Assembly (NCBI GenBank): GCA_964017185.1
Contig: OZ024873.1
Coordinates: forward strand, 52,066,760 to 52,130,759
DNA: 64,000 nucleotides
Direction: 5' to 3'
Origin: Rugalucina vietnamica
Lineage: Eukaryota > Mollusca > Bivalvia > Lucinida > Lucinidae
Shown piece by piece: positions 45,323 to 54,484 of this stretch (positions are counted from its first letter, which is position 1; every line of letters begins with the position of its first letter). The notes under the pieces were generated by a model. It had not been told where the DNA came from, made no database searches, and saw only the letters and a list, made by a program, of their open reading frames with translations. The translations under genes were made by a program, and so were the position numbers.

Positions 45323-45522
45323 ATAGTGGGCGAGTTGTCTTTTAAAGTGGGGCGAGTTGTCTATTAAAGTGGGGCGAGTTGTCTTCTAAAGTGGGGCGAG
45401 TTGTCTTCTGAAAGTGGGGCGAGTTGTCTTGGGGCGAGTTTTATGTGGGGCGAGTTGTCTTGGGGCGAGTTTTATGTGGGGCGAGTTGTCTTGGGGCGAG
45501 TTGTCTTTGGGGCGAGTTGTCT
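45323..45522 (-). repeat. FB2 right terminal array
   Basis: ggggcgagttgtct repeated; includes a second ttttatgtggggcgag unit, one more than the left array. Confidence 0.93.
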
Positions 45523-45530
45523 GTAATTCT

Positions 45531-45635
45531 GTTAAATCTTAAGGCGCGTCCTTACAGCGCAAGCACGCATCCAGTACCGCTTTCTTACTAAACTTAGAAG
45601 GCTTGGTTGTAGGATGTATGACGCTGTCGGAGTTA
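45531..45635. other. Short unassigned spacer
   Basis: Nothing recognised between FB2 and the TRIM cluster. Confidence 0.4.
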
Positions 45636-45819
45636 AACCTGTAACGGGATAGTCTCCCTTGTAGAATACGTTGGTGCAACGTATTAGCGGCATATTAGCG
45701 GGTAGTAATATGCAAATTAGAAACTCGAAACTTTGTGATTAGAGTAAGTGTTAGGTATATAGCGCAATAAACCACCCTTGGTGGATGAGCATGCTTTTCC
45801 ACCGACGGGGTTTCTGTAA

Positions 45820-46022
45820 TGTAACGGGATAGTCTCCCTTGTAGAATACGTTGGTGCAACGTATTAACGGCATATTAGCGGGTAGTAATATGCAAATTAG
45901 AAACTCGAAACTTTGTGATTAGAGTAAGTGTTAGGTATATAGCGCAGTAAACCACCCTTGGTGGATGAGCATGCTTTTCCACCGACGGGGTTTGCTGTGG
46001 CTCAGCTCGGCTGTACGTTACA
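45820..46022 (+). repeat. TRIM-1 5' LTR
   Basis: 203 bp, TGTAACG...CGTTACA. A TATA-like ggtatatagcgc sits about 110 bases in. Confidence 0.88.
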
Positions 46023-46127
46023 TTTGGTGGCAGCGGTGGGATGATGACAACTGCCAGAACGGAGTTGCCTTACCCATGTAGTCCCCAGGCCAAGACTCGG
46101 GGCGAGTCTTCTCGGAGGGGGAAGTAA
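46023..46127 (+). promoter_or_regulatory. TRIM-1 internal region: tRNA-Leu primer site and purine tract
   Basis: Two bases after the LTR comes TGGTGGCAGCGGTGGGAT. It is complementary over 18 bases to the 3' end of animal tRNA-Leu(AAG), which ends ATCCCACCGCTGCCA plus CCA. Just before the next LTR stands cggagggggaag, a polypurine tract. These two are the only LTR-element functions in the 105 bp. Confidence 0.8.
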
Positions 46128-46330
46128 TGTAACGGGATAGTCTCCCTTGTAGAATACGTTGGTGCAACGTATTAGCGGCATATTAGCGGGTAGTAATATG
46201 CAAATTAGAAACTCGAAACTTTGTGATTAGAGTAAGTGTTAGGTATATAGCGCAGTAAACCACCCTTGGTGGATGAGCATGCTTTTCCACCGACGGGGTT
46301 TGCTGTGGCTTAGCTCGGCTGTTCGTTACA
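46128..46330 (+). repeat. TRIM-1 3' LTR
   Basis: 203 bp, nearly identical to the 5' LTR; differences are in the last 25 bases (cttagctcggctgttcg). Confidence 0.88.
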
Positions 46331-46334
46331 AACC

Positions 46335-46722
46335 TTAATCTGAGCTCTTCGTACATCCATAGTACTTTGATTGCCATCCAATTAATATCATCCACAATGC
46401 TGCTAAACGGAACATGTATCAGTCATTCCAAAATCAACGGGCAAACTGTAAGAAGTACACCAGTCAAAAGTGATAACTACTTTTTGTTCCCCTAAAGGTT
46501 TATATCAATAGACGCATCCTCACAGAAACTAAAATAACACATTTTTATTGTTCTGCTTTAATTTGATTTAACAATTTCATGTATAGTCTTGCACTCAAGT
46601 GTCAACTCAGTTACGAATATTTTTGGCTATAAGGCACTGTGTTTATGCAATATATCAAACACTTTGTTATGAGTCCGCATTTGTTTAATGTGCAAATACG
46701 AAAGAAGCAGTATCAAATAATT
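46335..46722. other. AT-rich spacer, nothing recognised
   Basis: No exon or repeat family end supported. Confidence 0.4.
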
Positions 46723-46726
46723 TTAC

Positions 46727-47064
46727 TGTCACAGGGGCGGAAAAAGAACGTGGCCCGATCGGGACTCGAACCCAGGGTCTCTCGCTTACCGTGCGAGCAC
46801 TCTACCACTAAGCTACCGAGCCACTCGATCGACCGGTTACATTTTCCCCCTGCTTAATTGGATTTGTCCCCGAATCTGCTCGGAACCATGACGGAACCGA
46901 CGAGACAGTCTCTTTCAGGTTGCTGCTCGCAGCCCGAGCACGGACCCACACTAAGCCACCAAATGTCACAGGGGCGGAAAAAGAACGTGGCCCAATCGGA
47001 ACTCGAACCCAGGGTCTCTCGCTTACCGTGCGAGCACTCTACCACTAAGCTACCGAGTCTTACA
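46727..47064 (-). mobile_element. TRIM-2: miniature LTR element with a tRNA-like unit in the LTR, target duplication TTAC
   Basis: Read on the minus strand: 5' LTR 46964-47064, 122-bp internal region, 3' LTR 46727-46841. LTRs begin TGTAA and end TGACA. Internal part starts TTTGGTGGCTTAGTGTGGG (primer-site position and same TTTGGTGGC start as TRIM-1) and ends GCAGGGGGAAAA (purine tract) directly before the 3' LTR. TTAC occurs at 46723-46726 and 47065-47068. Over their shared 94 bases the LTRs differ at about two positions, so the insertion is fairly recent. No coding capacity. Confidence 0.83.
46752..46825 (-). promoter_or_regulatory. tRNA-like pol III unit inside the TRIM-2 LTR
   Basis: Acceptor arms GTGGCTC and GGGCCAC pair over 7 positions with one G-U. 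Box A is TAGCTTAGTGG and box B is GGTTCGAGTCC. The anticodon arm CTCGC-ACGGTAA-GCGAG has the 7-base loop with GGT in the anticodon place. No CCA or discriminator context and C in place of the invariant U33, so it is a tRNA relic used as part of an LTR, not a working tRNA gene. The second LTR keeps boxes A and B but lacks the acceptor 5' strand. Confidence 0.75.
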
Positions 47065-47690
47065 TTACAATGCAATATTTCACTTTTGAGAAAAAAGTGT
47101 CAATGTTAAGAAAATAGACCAGTGTTTTTTGTTCAATATTGCGATTGCTGCACATATGGAATAAAGTTGAATCGAAAAATTGACATTTTGATAATAATTC
47201 TGTTATAAAAATGTGGAAATGTTTATTTAAGCTCAGCTTAATATTTTACCTCATGTAAAATGGAATGGATTGGAATTTAAGTAACAGAGTGGTTCCGTTC
47301 CGACTCGATGAAATTCCAAACCTTATCCCAAAAAATAGGCATTGTAGGAATCAACACTCCTTGGCATTTCAGATACCTTCAGCAAGTACAAATACAAATA
47401 CATGGTGTGGTATTGTCATTTGACGTTTCACCCAGTAAACTATTCTGATTCTGAATGCAATGGGCCGAAGTGTCCAGAAATTAGTTTTCTCTGCTTTTAG
47501 ATACACTAGTCTCTATCAATCGGATGTTTGTTCAAGCGTTTAAATGTTGACACCTGTGATCAATATTTCATTTACAGGTAAAATATATTCCTTTTTTGGT
47601 TAATAAACGTCATATAGATTTAGCTATCAGTGGGTGTTGCTAGATAACTTGTCTAAAACTTACCTCTGATAATGTTTTTTTTTTCGCAGA
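47065..47690. repeat. Spacer with interspersed repeat at about 47270-47460
   Basis: gtgtggtattgtcatttgac, then gtttcaccc and agtaaactattctgattc, is the inverse of 27175-27235. No gene. Confidence 0.45.
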
Positions 47691-47692
47691 AA

Positions 47693-47695
<3 letters not shown>

Positions 47696-47757
<62 letters not shown>
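47696..47757. repeat. (ct)n microsatellite
   Basis: About 30 ct units. The Arg-Glu string read from the other strand is an artefact. Confidence 0.98.
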
Positions 47758-47759
<2 letters not shown>

Positions 47760-48300
47760 ACTTCTCCAAGGCCTTTGATGATCTTTGACGCCGACACAGG
47801 AAGCTTCTACACAAGATGTAACCCGAGTCTTCTCTGGCTGCAAATCCATAAAGGGTCTGTTTTAATAGCCGCCAGTCAAAAATAATCGAAGGCTATTTAA
47901 TGTCAGAGCAGTCTCAGATTAATAGCCGCCAGTCAAAAATAATCGAAGGCTATTTAATGTCAGAGCAGTCTCGGATTACACAAGATGGAACAGTATTGTT
48001 GGTGTCACTGGCAACATCAATGCATGGCTATGTGACGTCTTATCTAACAGACAGATGAAGGTTGTTGTAGGTGGTGGAGAGTCAGAAGCTGTTCACATCG
48101 ACTCTTGTGTCTCTTAAGGTACAGTGTTAGGCCCCCTTTTATTCTTATGTAATATGCTACATCAATGACCTCCCAGTCCCTGATGCTGTGAAGTCCATAG
48201 TCCGTCTTTTTGCTGATGACTGCCTGCTGTATCATCCCATAACATCTCCACACCTGGTAAAGACCTGCAAATTGACCACCGTTGGTGGTCAACGTAAAAA
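47757..48300 (+). pseudogene. Non-LTR reverse transcriptase fragment, split by an insertion
   Basis: Plus frames read DFSKAFDD then HRKLLHK, and after the insert GVTGNINAWL, NRQMKVVVGG, GTVLGPLLF, INDLPVPDAVKSIVRLFADD. This is the order of RT motifs in Jockey/CR1-type LINEs, with stop and frameshift lesions. Different copy from those at 37490 and 42780. Confidence 0.8.
47819..47976. mobile_element. 158-bp insertion in the RT fragment with 11-bp duplication
   Basis: TACACAAGATG stands at 47808-47818 and again at 47977-47987, exactly where the RT frame is broken. The insert holds two tandem 57-bp units (ttaatagccgccagtcaaaa ... gtcagagcagtctc). An 11-bp duplication fits a LINE-mobilised short retroposon. 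Confidence 0.72.
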
Positions 48301-48306
48301 AAGTTG

Positions 48307-48508
48307 TGTGATGGGATAGACTCCCATGGTAAAATACGTTGGTGCAATGTATTAACGGCATATTGAGCGCTTGTAATATGCAAATGAGAAACTAGAAACT
48401 TTGTGAATCAAGTAAGTGTTGACTATATAGCGCAGTTAACCACCCTTGGTGGATGAGCATGCTGTCAGCTGATGGGGTTTGCTGTGGCTTGGCTCGGCTG
48501 TTAGTTAC
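48307..48508 (+). repeat. TRIM-1 LTR, diverged
   Basis: TGTGATGGGATAG ... GTTAGTTACA followed by tttggtggca; about 85 percent like the 45820 LTR by eye. Confidence 0.8.
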
Positions 48509-48669
48509 ATTTGGTGGCATTTGGAATATTTGATAAACTAACATTATCACGAATCCAAGCTTCAATCTAAGAAATAGGGACGATCAAGATAGTCCAGCTG
48601 CAAAGATTGGCAAACTTGGCATACCCGACCACACCAATTGATGTAAGGGACACCCTTGCCAAGGAGTAA

Positions 48670-48909
48670 TTTGAGCCGCCTCGCGAGAAAACCAACAATG
48701 TGGTTTCCGAACAGGTCCGTCACAAACCAACCTGTACAAGCACAGAAAAGAGCTAGAAGCTTGAAATTTTTGATTTAAGTAGAAGAGGAATTGTACTATC
48801 TGAGTAGCGAAAACAAAGGCGCTGATCAGCTTCGCGGTTACCGCGAAGCTGATCTGCGCCTTTGTTTTCGCCTTTGCAGATTGTTGGTTTTCTCATGTGG
48901 TGGCTCATT
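48670..48909. mobile_element. M1 MITE, intact palindrome
   Basis: gagccgcctcgcgagaaaac to catgtggtggctcattt; inner stem gatcagcttcgcggttaccg and inverse. Confidence 0.88.
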
Positions 48910-48947
48910 TATTGATGCTCTGCATAGTTCTGACATGAGATTAAGAG

Positions 48948-49250
48948 TGAAACAGCCGAGCCAAGCACAGCAAACCAGTCAGTAGAAAAGCATGATCATC
49001 CACCAAGGATGGTTTACTGCACTGTATATCAACACTTACTTGCTTCACAAAGTTTCTAAAACTTTTCTAATTTTCTAACAAGCACTCAATATGCCGCTTG
49101 TATGTTGCACTGACATATTTACCAAGGGAAGCTATCCCGTCACATTACTTCCCCCTATGAGAAGACTAGTTTCGAGTCTTGGCCTGGGGACTACATGGGT
49201 AAGGCAACTCCTGTCCAGCATTTGTCATAATCCCACCACTGAAATGTTTT
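48948..49250 (-). repeat. TRIM-1 LTR plus internal region, diverged, minus
   Basis: LTR 48948-49144 ends gctatcccgtcaca. It is followed by ttacttccccctatgagaag (purine tract inverted), cttggcctggggactacatg and tcccaccactg (degenerate primer site). Confidence 0.78.
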
Positions 49251-50376
49251 GTAACGTTTTGTAAAGTTCCGAGCTGTCCTATCCACAAATGCAACAAATA
49301 AAAACACTATATAAATTTTCCACAGGACAGATTGTCAAATGTTTGGTTATGCATAAACTATTTTACAACAAAACTAGACAACTATGTCTGCAGTCTTGAT
49401 TAGGATTTCATTCAGCAATAAAAGAATCACAGAATAATCACCAGAAAAAGGTACAAGTAGGCAAAGATCAGGAAAAGGCGCAATCAGAAAAAGATTCCCA
49501 CTCCAAAAACCGAGGTGGGAAAAAACCAAACTAACAATCAGGTACTCATACCATGAAACATATCGTAAGCCGAATGAGCAGCTATTTTCCCAATAGGTGG
49601 CCACTCAGTTACCTTAACTTAACTAAAAATATGAAAACATACATAAGGCGCCAACAGCACAAAAAAAATTTTATACACCAAGACATAAAACAAAAAGAAC
49701 CACCACAGAAGTATCAACTTGGAACGATCAGTAACACAAAGTTACTGGCGGGCTTAAACCGGTTTTACATGGCCATAACCTCACCCTCAGCTTCTGCAGT
49801 GGTTCATAACATGATTTAGTTAGTTATTCGGTCCTCGTGGTGAATCTCTAACTAGTCAATGAATCATCAAGAACAAACAAATAAATCATGATAAACATCC
49901 TGATGAATCAAAAAACATATATATAAACATATATATGAGTTCAAGCTTTTCTCAACTGAGATGGTCTGAAACCTCCCAGGCCACTTGCTGCTCAAAGACT
50001 ATCCAACTCTCAAACCTTCTCGCAATCCTATGGTTTGCAACTCTTAGTTGCAAGGCTATCCCATGGCCTGAACGTCTATATGGCTATCTCTTTATAGCCA
50101 ATATGTCTCTGGAGCTTCCCAAGAGCTTGTCTGAGACCAGCTGGTTCAACTACCGCAATGGTGTTTATACCGTATAGGCCTCAGGTGTGCTCATAATTGT
50201 TTTCCGTCCATTATCAGTTCATTGTGTGAGGCGTTTGATTGCAAGCGTCTATCGATCTTATTAAAACATGGCGCCCCCCGTGAAATTTAAGAAACACAAA
50301 ATGAAAACAAAGAAATAAGGTGCATATAACAACATTTCAAACAATTTCTGGATAATAATGCAATAAAATCACCAAA
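49251..50376. other. Unassigned interior of the composite
   Basis: AT-rich; short frames such as 49553-49819 and 49935-50177 carry no domain. Possibly remains of a longer partner LTR element, which I cannot show. Confidence 0.35.
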
Positions 50377-50570
50377 TGTAACGAACAGCCACAGCAAACC
50401 CCTTCAGTGGAAAAGCATGCTCATCCACCAAGGATGGTTTACTGCGCTATATAGTCAACACTTACTCGATTCACAAAGTTTGTAGTTTCTAATTTGTATA
50501 TTACAAGCACTCAATATGCCGCTAATACATTGCACCGACATATTTTACCTAGGGAGGCTATCCCATCACA
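50377..50570 (-). repeat. TRIM-1 LTR, minus
   Basis: tgtaacgaacagccacagca to ggctatcccatcaca, preceded by accaaa, the remnant of the inverted primer-site start. Confidence 0.82.
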
Positions 50571-50613
50571 GTTGAATTACATCTGATGGTCATTTTGAGC
50601 ATTTTCTGTTATT

Positions 50614-50853
50614 AGTTAAATTCACTGAGGTGAAAGGTACGGTAATTTTTCTAGTGCTCAAATTCAAACCAAGATTAGACAGACACATACAGCCAGATAG
50701 ATTTAATCTGAGATATAACCAACATGTAACATTCCGGGAAGCACGAAGTCGGATAGAGAAAAGTTTAGAGAAAGTGTACAAGCTCCAACGAGCTTTCAAG
50801 ACTCAAGATTCAAATCAAGAATCAAGTCAAAATCTTGATCTTAGTTTGTCCTA
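50614..50853 (+). CDS. Terminal-exon-like frame, protein not recognised
   Basis: After an acceptor-like ctgttattag (to 50613) the frame reads KFTEVKGTVIFLVLKFKP, then RLDRHIQPDRFNLRYNQHVT, a helical REARSRIEKSLEKVYKLQR and a Gln/Ser-rich tail ending SLS-TAA. Composition is like a real soluble C-terminus: charged, low in Cys, no repeats. No upstream exon was located, it adjoins a mobile-element boundary (50570), and I know no family with this pattern. It could be a captured exon, a pseudogene piece or chance. Confidence 0.35.
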
Positions 50854-51034
50854 ATAGGACCTGCAAAAATAAAAAAAAAAAAAAAATAGGTGAACAGATA
50901 AAGTTTTATGGCCAAAAGGAATTTTGAATAGGGATTTTGTATTGGCAAGGGAGATAATCGATGCTCATGAAAATGCATCCTTTTTGGAGATTTTTTAACT
51001 TGATCATGAAGATTTCATCTCAGATATGTCATTT

Positions 51035-51246
51035 GTTTGTTTGTTTGTTTGTGTTGAGGCTTAACGTCCCAGTCAACAATTTTTCAGTCATGTCGGGACG
51101 GAGCCAACGCTTCCTGGGTTTAACCAGTACTGTAGGGAGTAGATGTGCCTTGCTCAAGGACACAACACGGTGACGCTTGTGGGGTTCGAACCCAGGACCT
51201 CTCGATTCGGAGTCCGACGCTCTACCACTACGCCACCGCGCTCCCT
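51035..51246 (-). mobile_element. S1 tRNA-derived SINE, best copy
   Basis: Minus strand: gcgcggtggcgtagtggtag with box A, box B ggttcgaacccc (51184-51194), gtgtccttgagcaaggcaca, the tail gttgactgggacgttaagcc and an acaaacaaac end. Same family at 7955 and 60957. Confidence 0.85.
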
Positions 51247-51617
51247 ACGATATGTCATTTGTTCATTTTATAATGATTTTGAGCAATCATGTTGAAATAC
51301 TAAGAATTTAAAGTTTTTGTGGGAAAATATTTACCGGTACCTCCCTACCATGAGATTTTTGTACAGGAAATTGCTATTCAAGAATAGTCACATGTCAGTC
51401 AGTGACATGTGGGTCAGTTTTTAGTCTGAGGTTCTCGTGGCTATTGAAAGGTTTATACCAACAAAAATGATCAAGACAGTTTGATTAAACACCTTATTAA
51501 GAGCATTTGTCAGTTACTGATGAAAAAAGTTTGCACTTAGTATTGGTAGGCTGCCTCTGGGAAGCTTGCTCAGGAACAGTATGGCTAAGATAACTGAACA
51601 TCCCAACATGACCATAA

Positions 51618-51690
51618 GTGTTGTTTGTTTGTTTGAATTGAGGTTAAAACATCTCAGTAAGCCATTTTCCAGTCATGTCAGGACGTACCT
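51618..51690 (-). repeat. S1 SINE tail fragment
   Basis: gtttgtttgaattgaggtta and cattttccagtcatgtcagg correspond to the S1 3' part only. Confidence 0.6.
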
Positions 51691-51737
51691 TAGCTGTTGA
51701 TCATGGACATAAAGCAAAAATACAGATACAGTTTTGA

Positions 51738-51942
51738 GTGGCTGCACAAGAAAACCAATAATTTACTTATGCAAAATCAAAGGCGCAGATCAGCTGTGCA
51801 GTAATTGCTACACAGATAGTAGAATCCCTCTTCTTCTTAAATCTGAAATTTCAAGCTTCTAGCCTGCTCCTGTGACTGTGCAGCCCGGTTTGTGTCAGAC
51901 CGGGTCAGAAACCTAGATTGGTTTTCCCATGCAAAGGCTCAA
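51738..51942. mobile_element. M1 MITE, centre reduced
   Basis: gagtggctgcacaagaaaac to cccatgcaaaggctcaa; inner stem gatcagctgtgcagtaattg without its inverse. Confidence 0.78.
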
Positions 51943-52066
51943 ATATTATTATCTACTTTCCAGCAAAATCAGCCATGACATAGATGTAGAGAAATGAGCA
52001 GTAAAGTAGAGGAACAGAATCTCAAATCTACAGTGTAGTGGTGTAGTCCAGAAGAATGGCTGACGA

Positions 52067-52392
52067 GTCGTATAAAGAAGGAGGTAGGATGTATACTGAT
52101 TAGCTTTAAATACAGGTCAATCTCATTATAACACTATCTTTGGGGTCCATTGAAACAGACCGAGTCATATAAAGAAGGAGGTAGGATGTATACTGATTAG
52201 CTTTACAGGTCAATCTCATTATAACACTATCTTTGGGGTCCATTGAAACAGACCGTATTATAAGTGATTCTGTGTTGTAATGAAGTTATTATTAGACATA
52301 ACAAAATAATCATTTTAGGAGCCATTGACATGGTCATCTTTTATTGAAATCCGCACTATAGTGAGTCACGTTATAATGAGCTTGATCAGTAT
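52067..52392. mobile_element. M3 MITE with local tandem duplication
   Basis: aggtcaatctcattataaca and its inverse gttataatgagcttgat bound it. About 100 bases (gtcgtataaagaaggaggta to ccattgaaacagaccg) are duplicated head to tail at 52067-52160 and 52160-52252. Confidence 0.72.
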
Positions 52393-52846
52393 ATACTGAT
52401 ATACCATTTATGCAAACAAAGGACAGATAATCTATTTGTTAATCGGGCTCCTTTCTTTTTGTTACATAGCCAAGTTTTTGGCTACTAAAATTCTTTGGAT
52501 GACCAGTCTGGACTGTCAAATGAATTGTTCTTGGAGATAGTTTATCTTGCTATGGTGCTTGCTTACTTAACTCAAAGAAGCTTGGGAGTCCTTTTTATGG
52601 GAAATAGGCTAACAGTAAAGCCCCAGATGTGACGCCGCATTCTGCGGCGTCCCATCTCGGGCTATTCTGTTTGCTAAATTCAAAAACACGTATGATGCGG
52701 CTAAAAATGAAAGTAGACTCACCCTAATGATAATGATGGGCAAGTCCATTGGTCACAAGTTGGTTAAGGGCAGGGGCTTATAATTTTTCTCTGTGGGAGA
52801 ATTATAAGCCTCTGTTAAGGGATAAATTGCTTGTTTTTCCTTAAAC
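52393..52846. other. Spacer with a short GC hairpin at 52614-52672
   Basis: agccccagatgtgacgccgc ... gcggcgtcccatctcgggct forms a stem with a ttc loop region. Otherwise nothing recognised. Confidence 0.5.
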
Positions 52847-52852
52847 CTATGT

Positions 52853-53931
52853 CAGTGCTCCAGATAATTTTTAGCTCAGTCAGTACAGTACTGGTCGAAA
52901 TTTGAGCCTGTCAGTATCAAGATTTTGGCTTCAGTATCTGCTCCAAGACTAATCTGCTTCACGGACACTGACCGTTTAAGTATGTTATTTACGCATGTAT
53001 AAATGTTTAAATAATGTAAATTGAGATTTGAGAAATAAAGTTAAAAAAAAAAAAAAAACAGAAGTCCAACCCTGTGAAAAATTTGAGCATAGGTTCCCCA
53101 GTTTTTTGCATTTGATTTTTCACCTCTCCCAAATAACCCTAGCCTATTGAAAGATATGGGCAAGGCAGAAGTAAAAGGGAAGGTGGAGGGGAGTACATAG
53201 GCTCATAAAGACTTGCAAGTCTTGACTTAATGTCAGTGTCCAATGCACAACCTTTCCCTTTAGTGACCTTAGATAGATATGAAAAGGGTACATACTCTGG
53301 CTTCAAAGTTATGTGTCAGCTTTAAAATGGGTGGAGTTTTGTGTATTTGGCGTGTCACCAGTACACAATTCATAGCCTCTTTCTAATTATACTCAGATTG
53401 ATCGGTACCAACCAGTGTGCCTCTTCTGTTTTTTAACCGCAAGCTGAATGACAGTATCTGTAGTTATCTGTATCTGTAGTTATACGTAGGAGGACCACTT
53501 CTGGTATATATCCTACGGGAGTGGAGGAACTCTAGTCGAGTTTCTGGAGGGCTAGTATCAATGATACTGTTGATGAGCGAAGCCGCCATCTGTCTAGGCT
53601 CATTTTCACTAATTTCTGTCTTGCAAAACTTCAGGATGGAAAGCTGTTTCGCCATTGCGCCGTTTGTTCTACTTTCAGTTTCGATTCTAGACTGGTTTAC
53701 GAATATTAACCCAACGCGTCCATGAAAACATCGAATAAAATTAAAGTTTGTTAAACCAGTCAAAACGGCTATTGGTATAAAATCCGTTTTAGGGTACGGT
53801 CAACAAACTATTACCGAACCGTAACGGTCATTTCGTTCCCGTATTTGGTACTGACAAAAATTCAATTTCTACCGTATTTGGTAAAATGAAGTCCGTAAAT
53901 TACGGCTGTACGGACGCTATCTGGAGCACTG
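52853..53931. mobile_element. TIR element with 6-bp target duplication CTATGT
   Basis: Ends CAGTGCTCCAGATA and TATCTGGAGCACTG. CTATGT at 52847-52852 and 53932-53937. Includes a minus-strand frame 53464-53763 with MAKQLSILKFCKTE, similar in style to N-termini of hAT-derived proteins (K-Q-x-x-L-x-x-F), but the 6-bp duplication does not fit hAT. Superfamily left open. Confidence 0.7.
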
Positions 53932-53937
53932 CTATGT

Positions 53938-54046
53938 TGTGGGTGCTCATTAATATTGTCTCACCAAGGAATTCTAATGAGCACCCACAACATTGGTTTA
54001 TATGAAGAAATAACAAAAATTAACTTTCAGTTATCATCAATTATTA
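53938..54046. repeat. M2-related fragment
   Basis: gtgggtgctcattaatattg ... aattctaatgagcacccaca, a short palindrome like the M2 centre. A second such piece is at 55085-55200. Confidence 0.6.
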
Positions 54047-54050
54047 TCAG

Positions 54051-54246
54051 ATGAGCCACCACACCAGAAAACCAACAATCTGCATTTGCGAAAACAAAGA
54101 CGCACATCAGCTCTGCAGTAAATGAATAGCTGATCAGCGCCTTTGTTTTTGCTACACAGATTGTACAATCCCTGTTCTTCTCAAGTTCAAAATTTCAAGC
54201 CTCTAGCCCACTTCTGTGGCTGTACAGGCTGGTCAGAAACACAAAT
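54051..54246. mobile_element. M1 MITE, first of a back-to-back pair
   Basis: gatgagccaccacaccagaa to ggtcagaaacacaa. Its right arm is truncated where the next M1 copy begins. Confidence 0.8.
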
Positions 54247-54484
54247 GAGCCGGGACGCGAGAAAACCGGTCTTCGGGGTTTCCGAACAGGTCCGACACAA
54301 ACCGACCTGTACAGTCACAGAAGCAGGCTAGAAGCTTGAAATTTCGGATTTAAGAAGAAGAGAAATTGTACTATCCTTGTAGCGAAAACAAAGGCGCTGA
54401 TCAGCTTCGTGGTTACCGCGAAGCTGATCTGCACCTTTGTTTTCGCATAGGCAAAAATCAGGTTTTCTCACGATGCGGCTCAAA
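54247..54484. mobile_element. M1 MITE, second of a back-to-back pair
   Basis: tgagccgggacgcgagaaaa to ctcacgatgcggctcaa; inner stem gatcagcttcgtggttaccg. Confidence 0.85.

Larger units (their letters stand above)
44506..45522. mobile_element. Foldback element FB2 (gacaactcgcccc arrays)
   Basis: Left array 44506-44676 (about ten gacaactcgcccc units) and right array 45323-45522 (the inverse ggggcgagttgtc). Unit variants occur in matching order from each outside end (…cacataaaactcgccccaag…, …cactttcagaag…). Inside the arrays, tatggaatttgctcc and ggagcaaattccat continue the symmetry. The interior carries an M2 fragment and a reverse transcriptase fragment. Confidence 0.85.
45640..46330 (+). mobile_element. 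TRIM-1 retroelement, three LTRs, target duplication AACC
   Basis: A truncated LTR (45640-45816), a full LTR (45820-46022), a 105-bp internal region (46023-46127) and a full LTR (46128-46330). LTRs start TGTAACG and end CGTTACA. AACC flanks the unit at 45636-45639 and 46331-46334. The internal part has no room for a protein: only primer site and purine tract. This is the terminal-repeat-in-miniature (TRIM) architecture; transposition would need proteins from another element. Confidence 0.88.
48307..50570. mobile_element. Composite bounded by inverted TRIM-1 LTRs, target duplication GTTG
   Basis: Plus-oriented LTR at the left (48307-48508), minus-oriented LTR at the right (50377-50570), GTTG outside both (48303-48306, 50571-50574). 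Inside: partial primer site tttggtggca, an M1 copy, a third LTR with internal region in minus orientation (48948-49250), and about 1.1 kb of unrecognised AT-rich sequence. Confidence 0.68.

Noticed and set aside
46752-46825. Functional tRNA-Thr gene
   Set aside because: Invariant U33 is C, the T stem has a mismatch, and the unit lies wholly within direct LTRs with a target duplication; better explained as a tRNA relic in an LTR.
47640-47849. Arg-Glu repeat protein
   Set aside because: Translation of a ct microsatellite.
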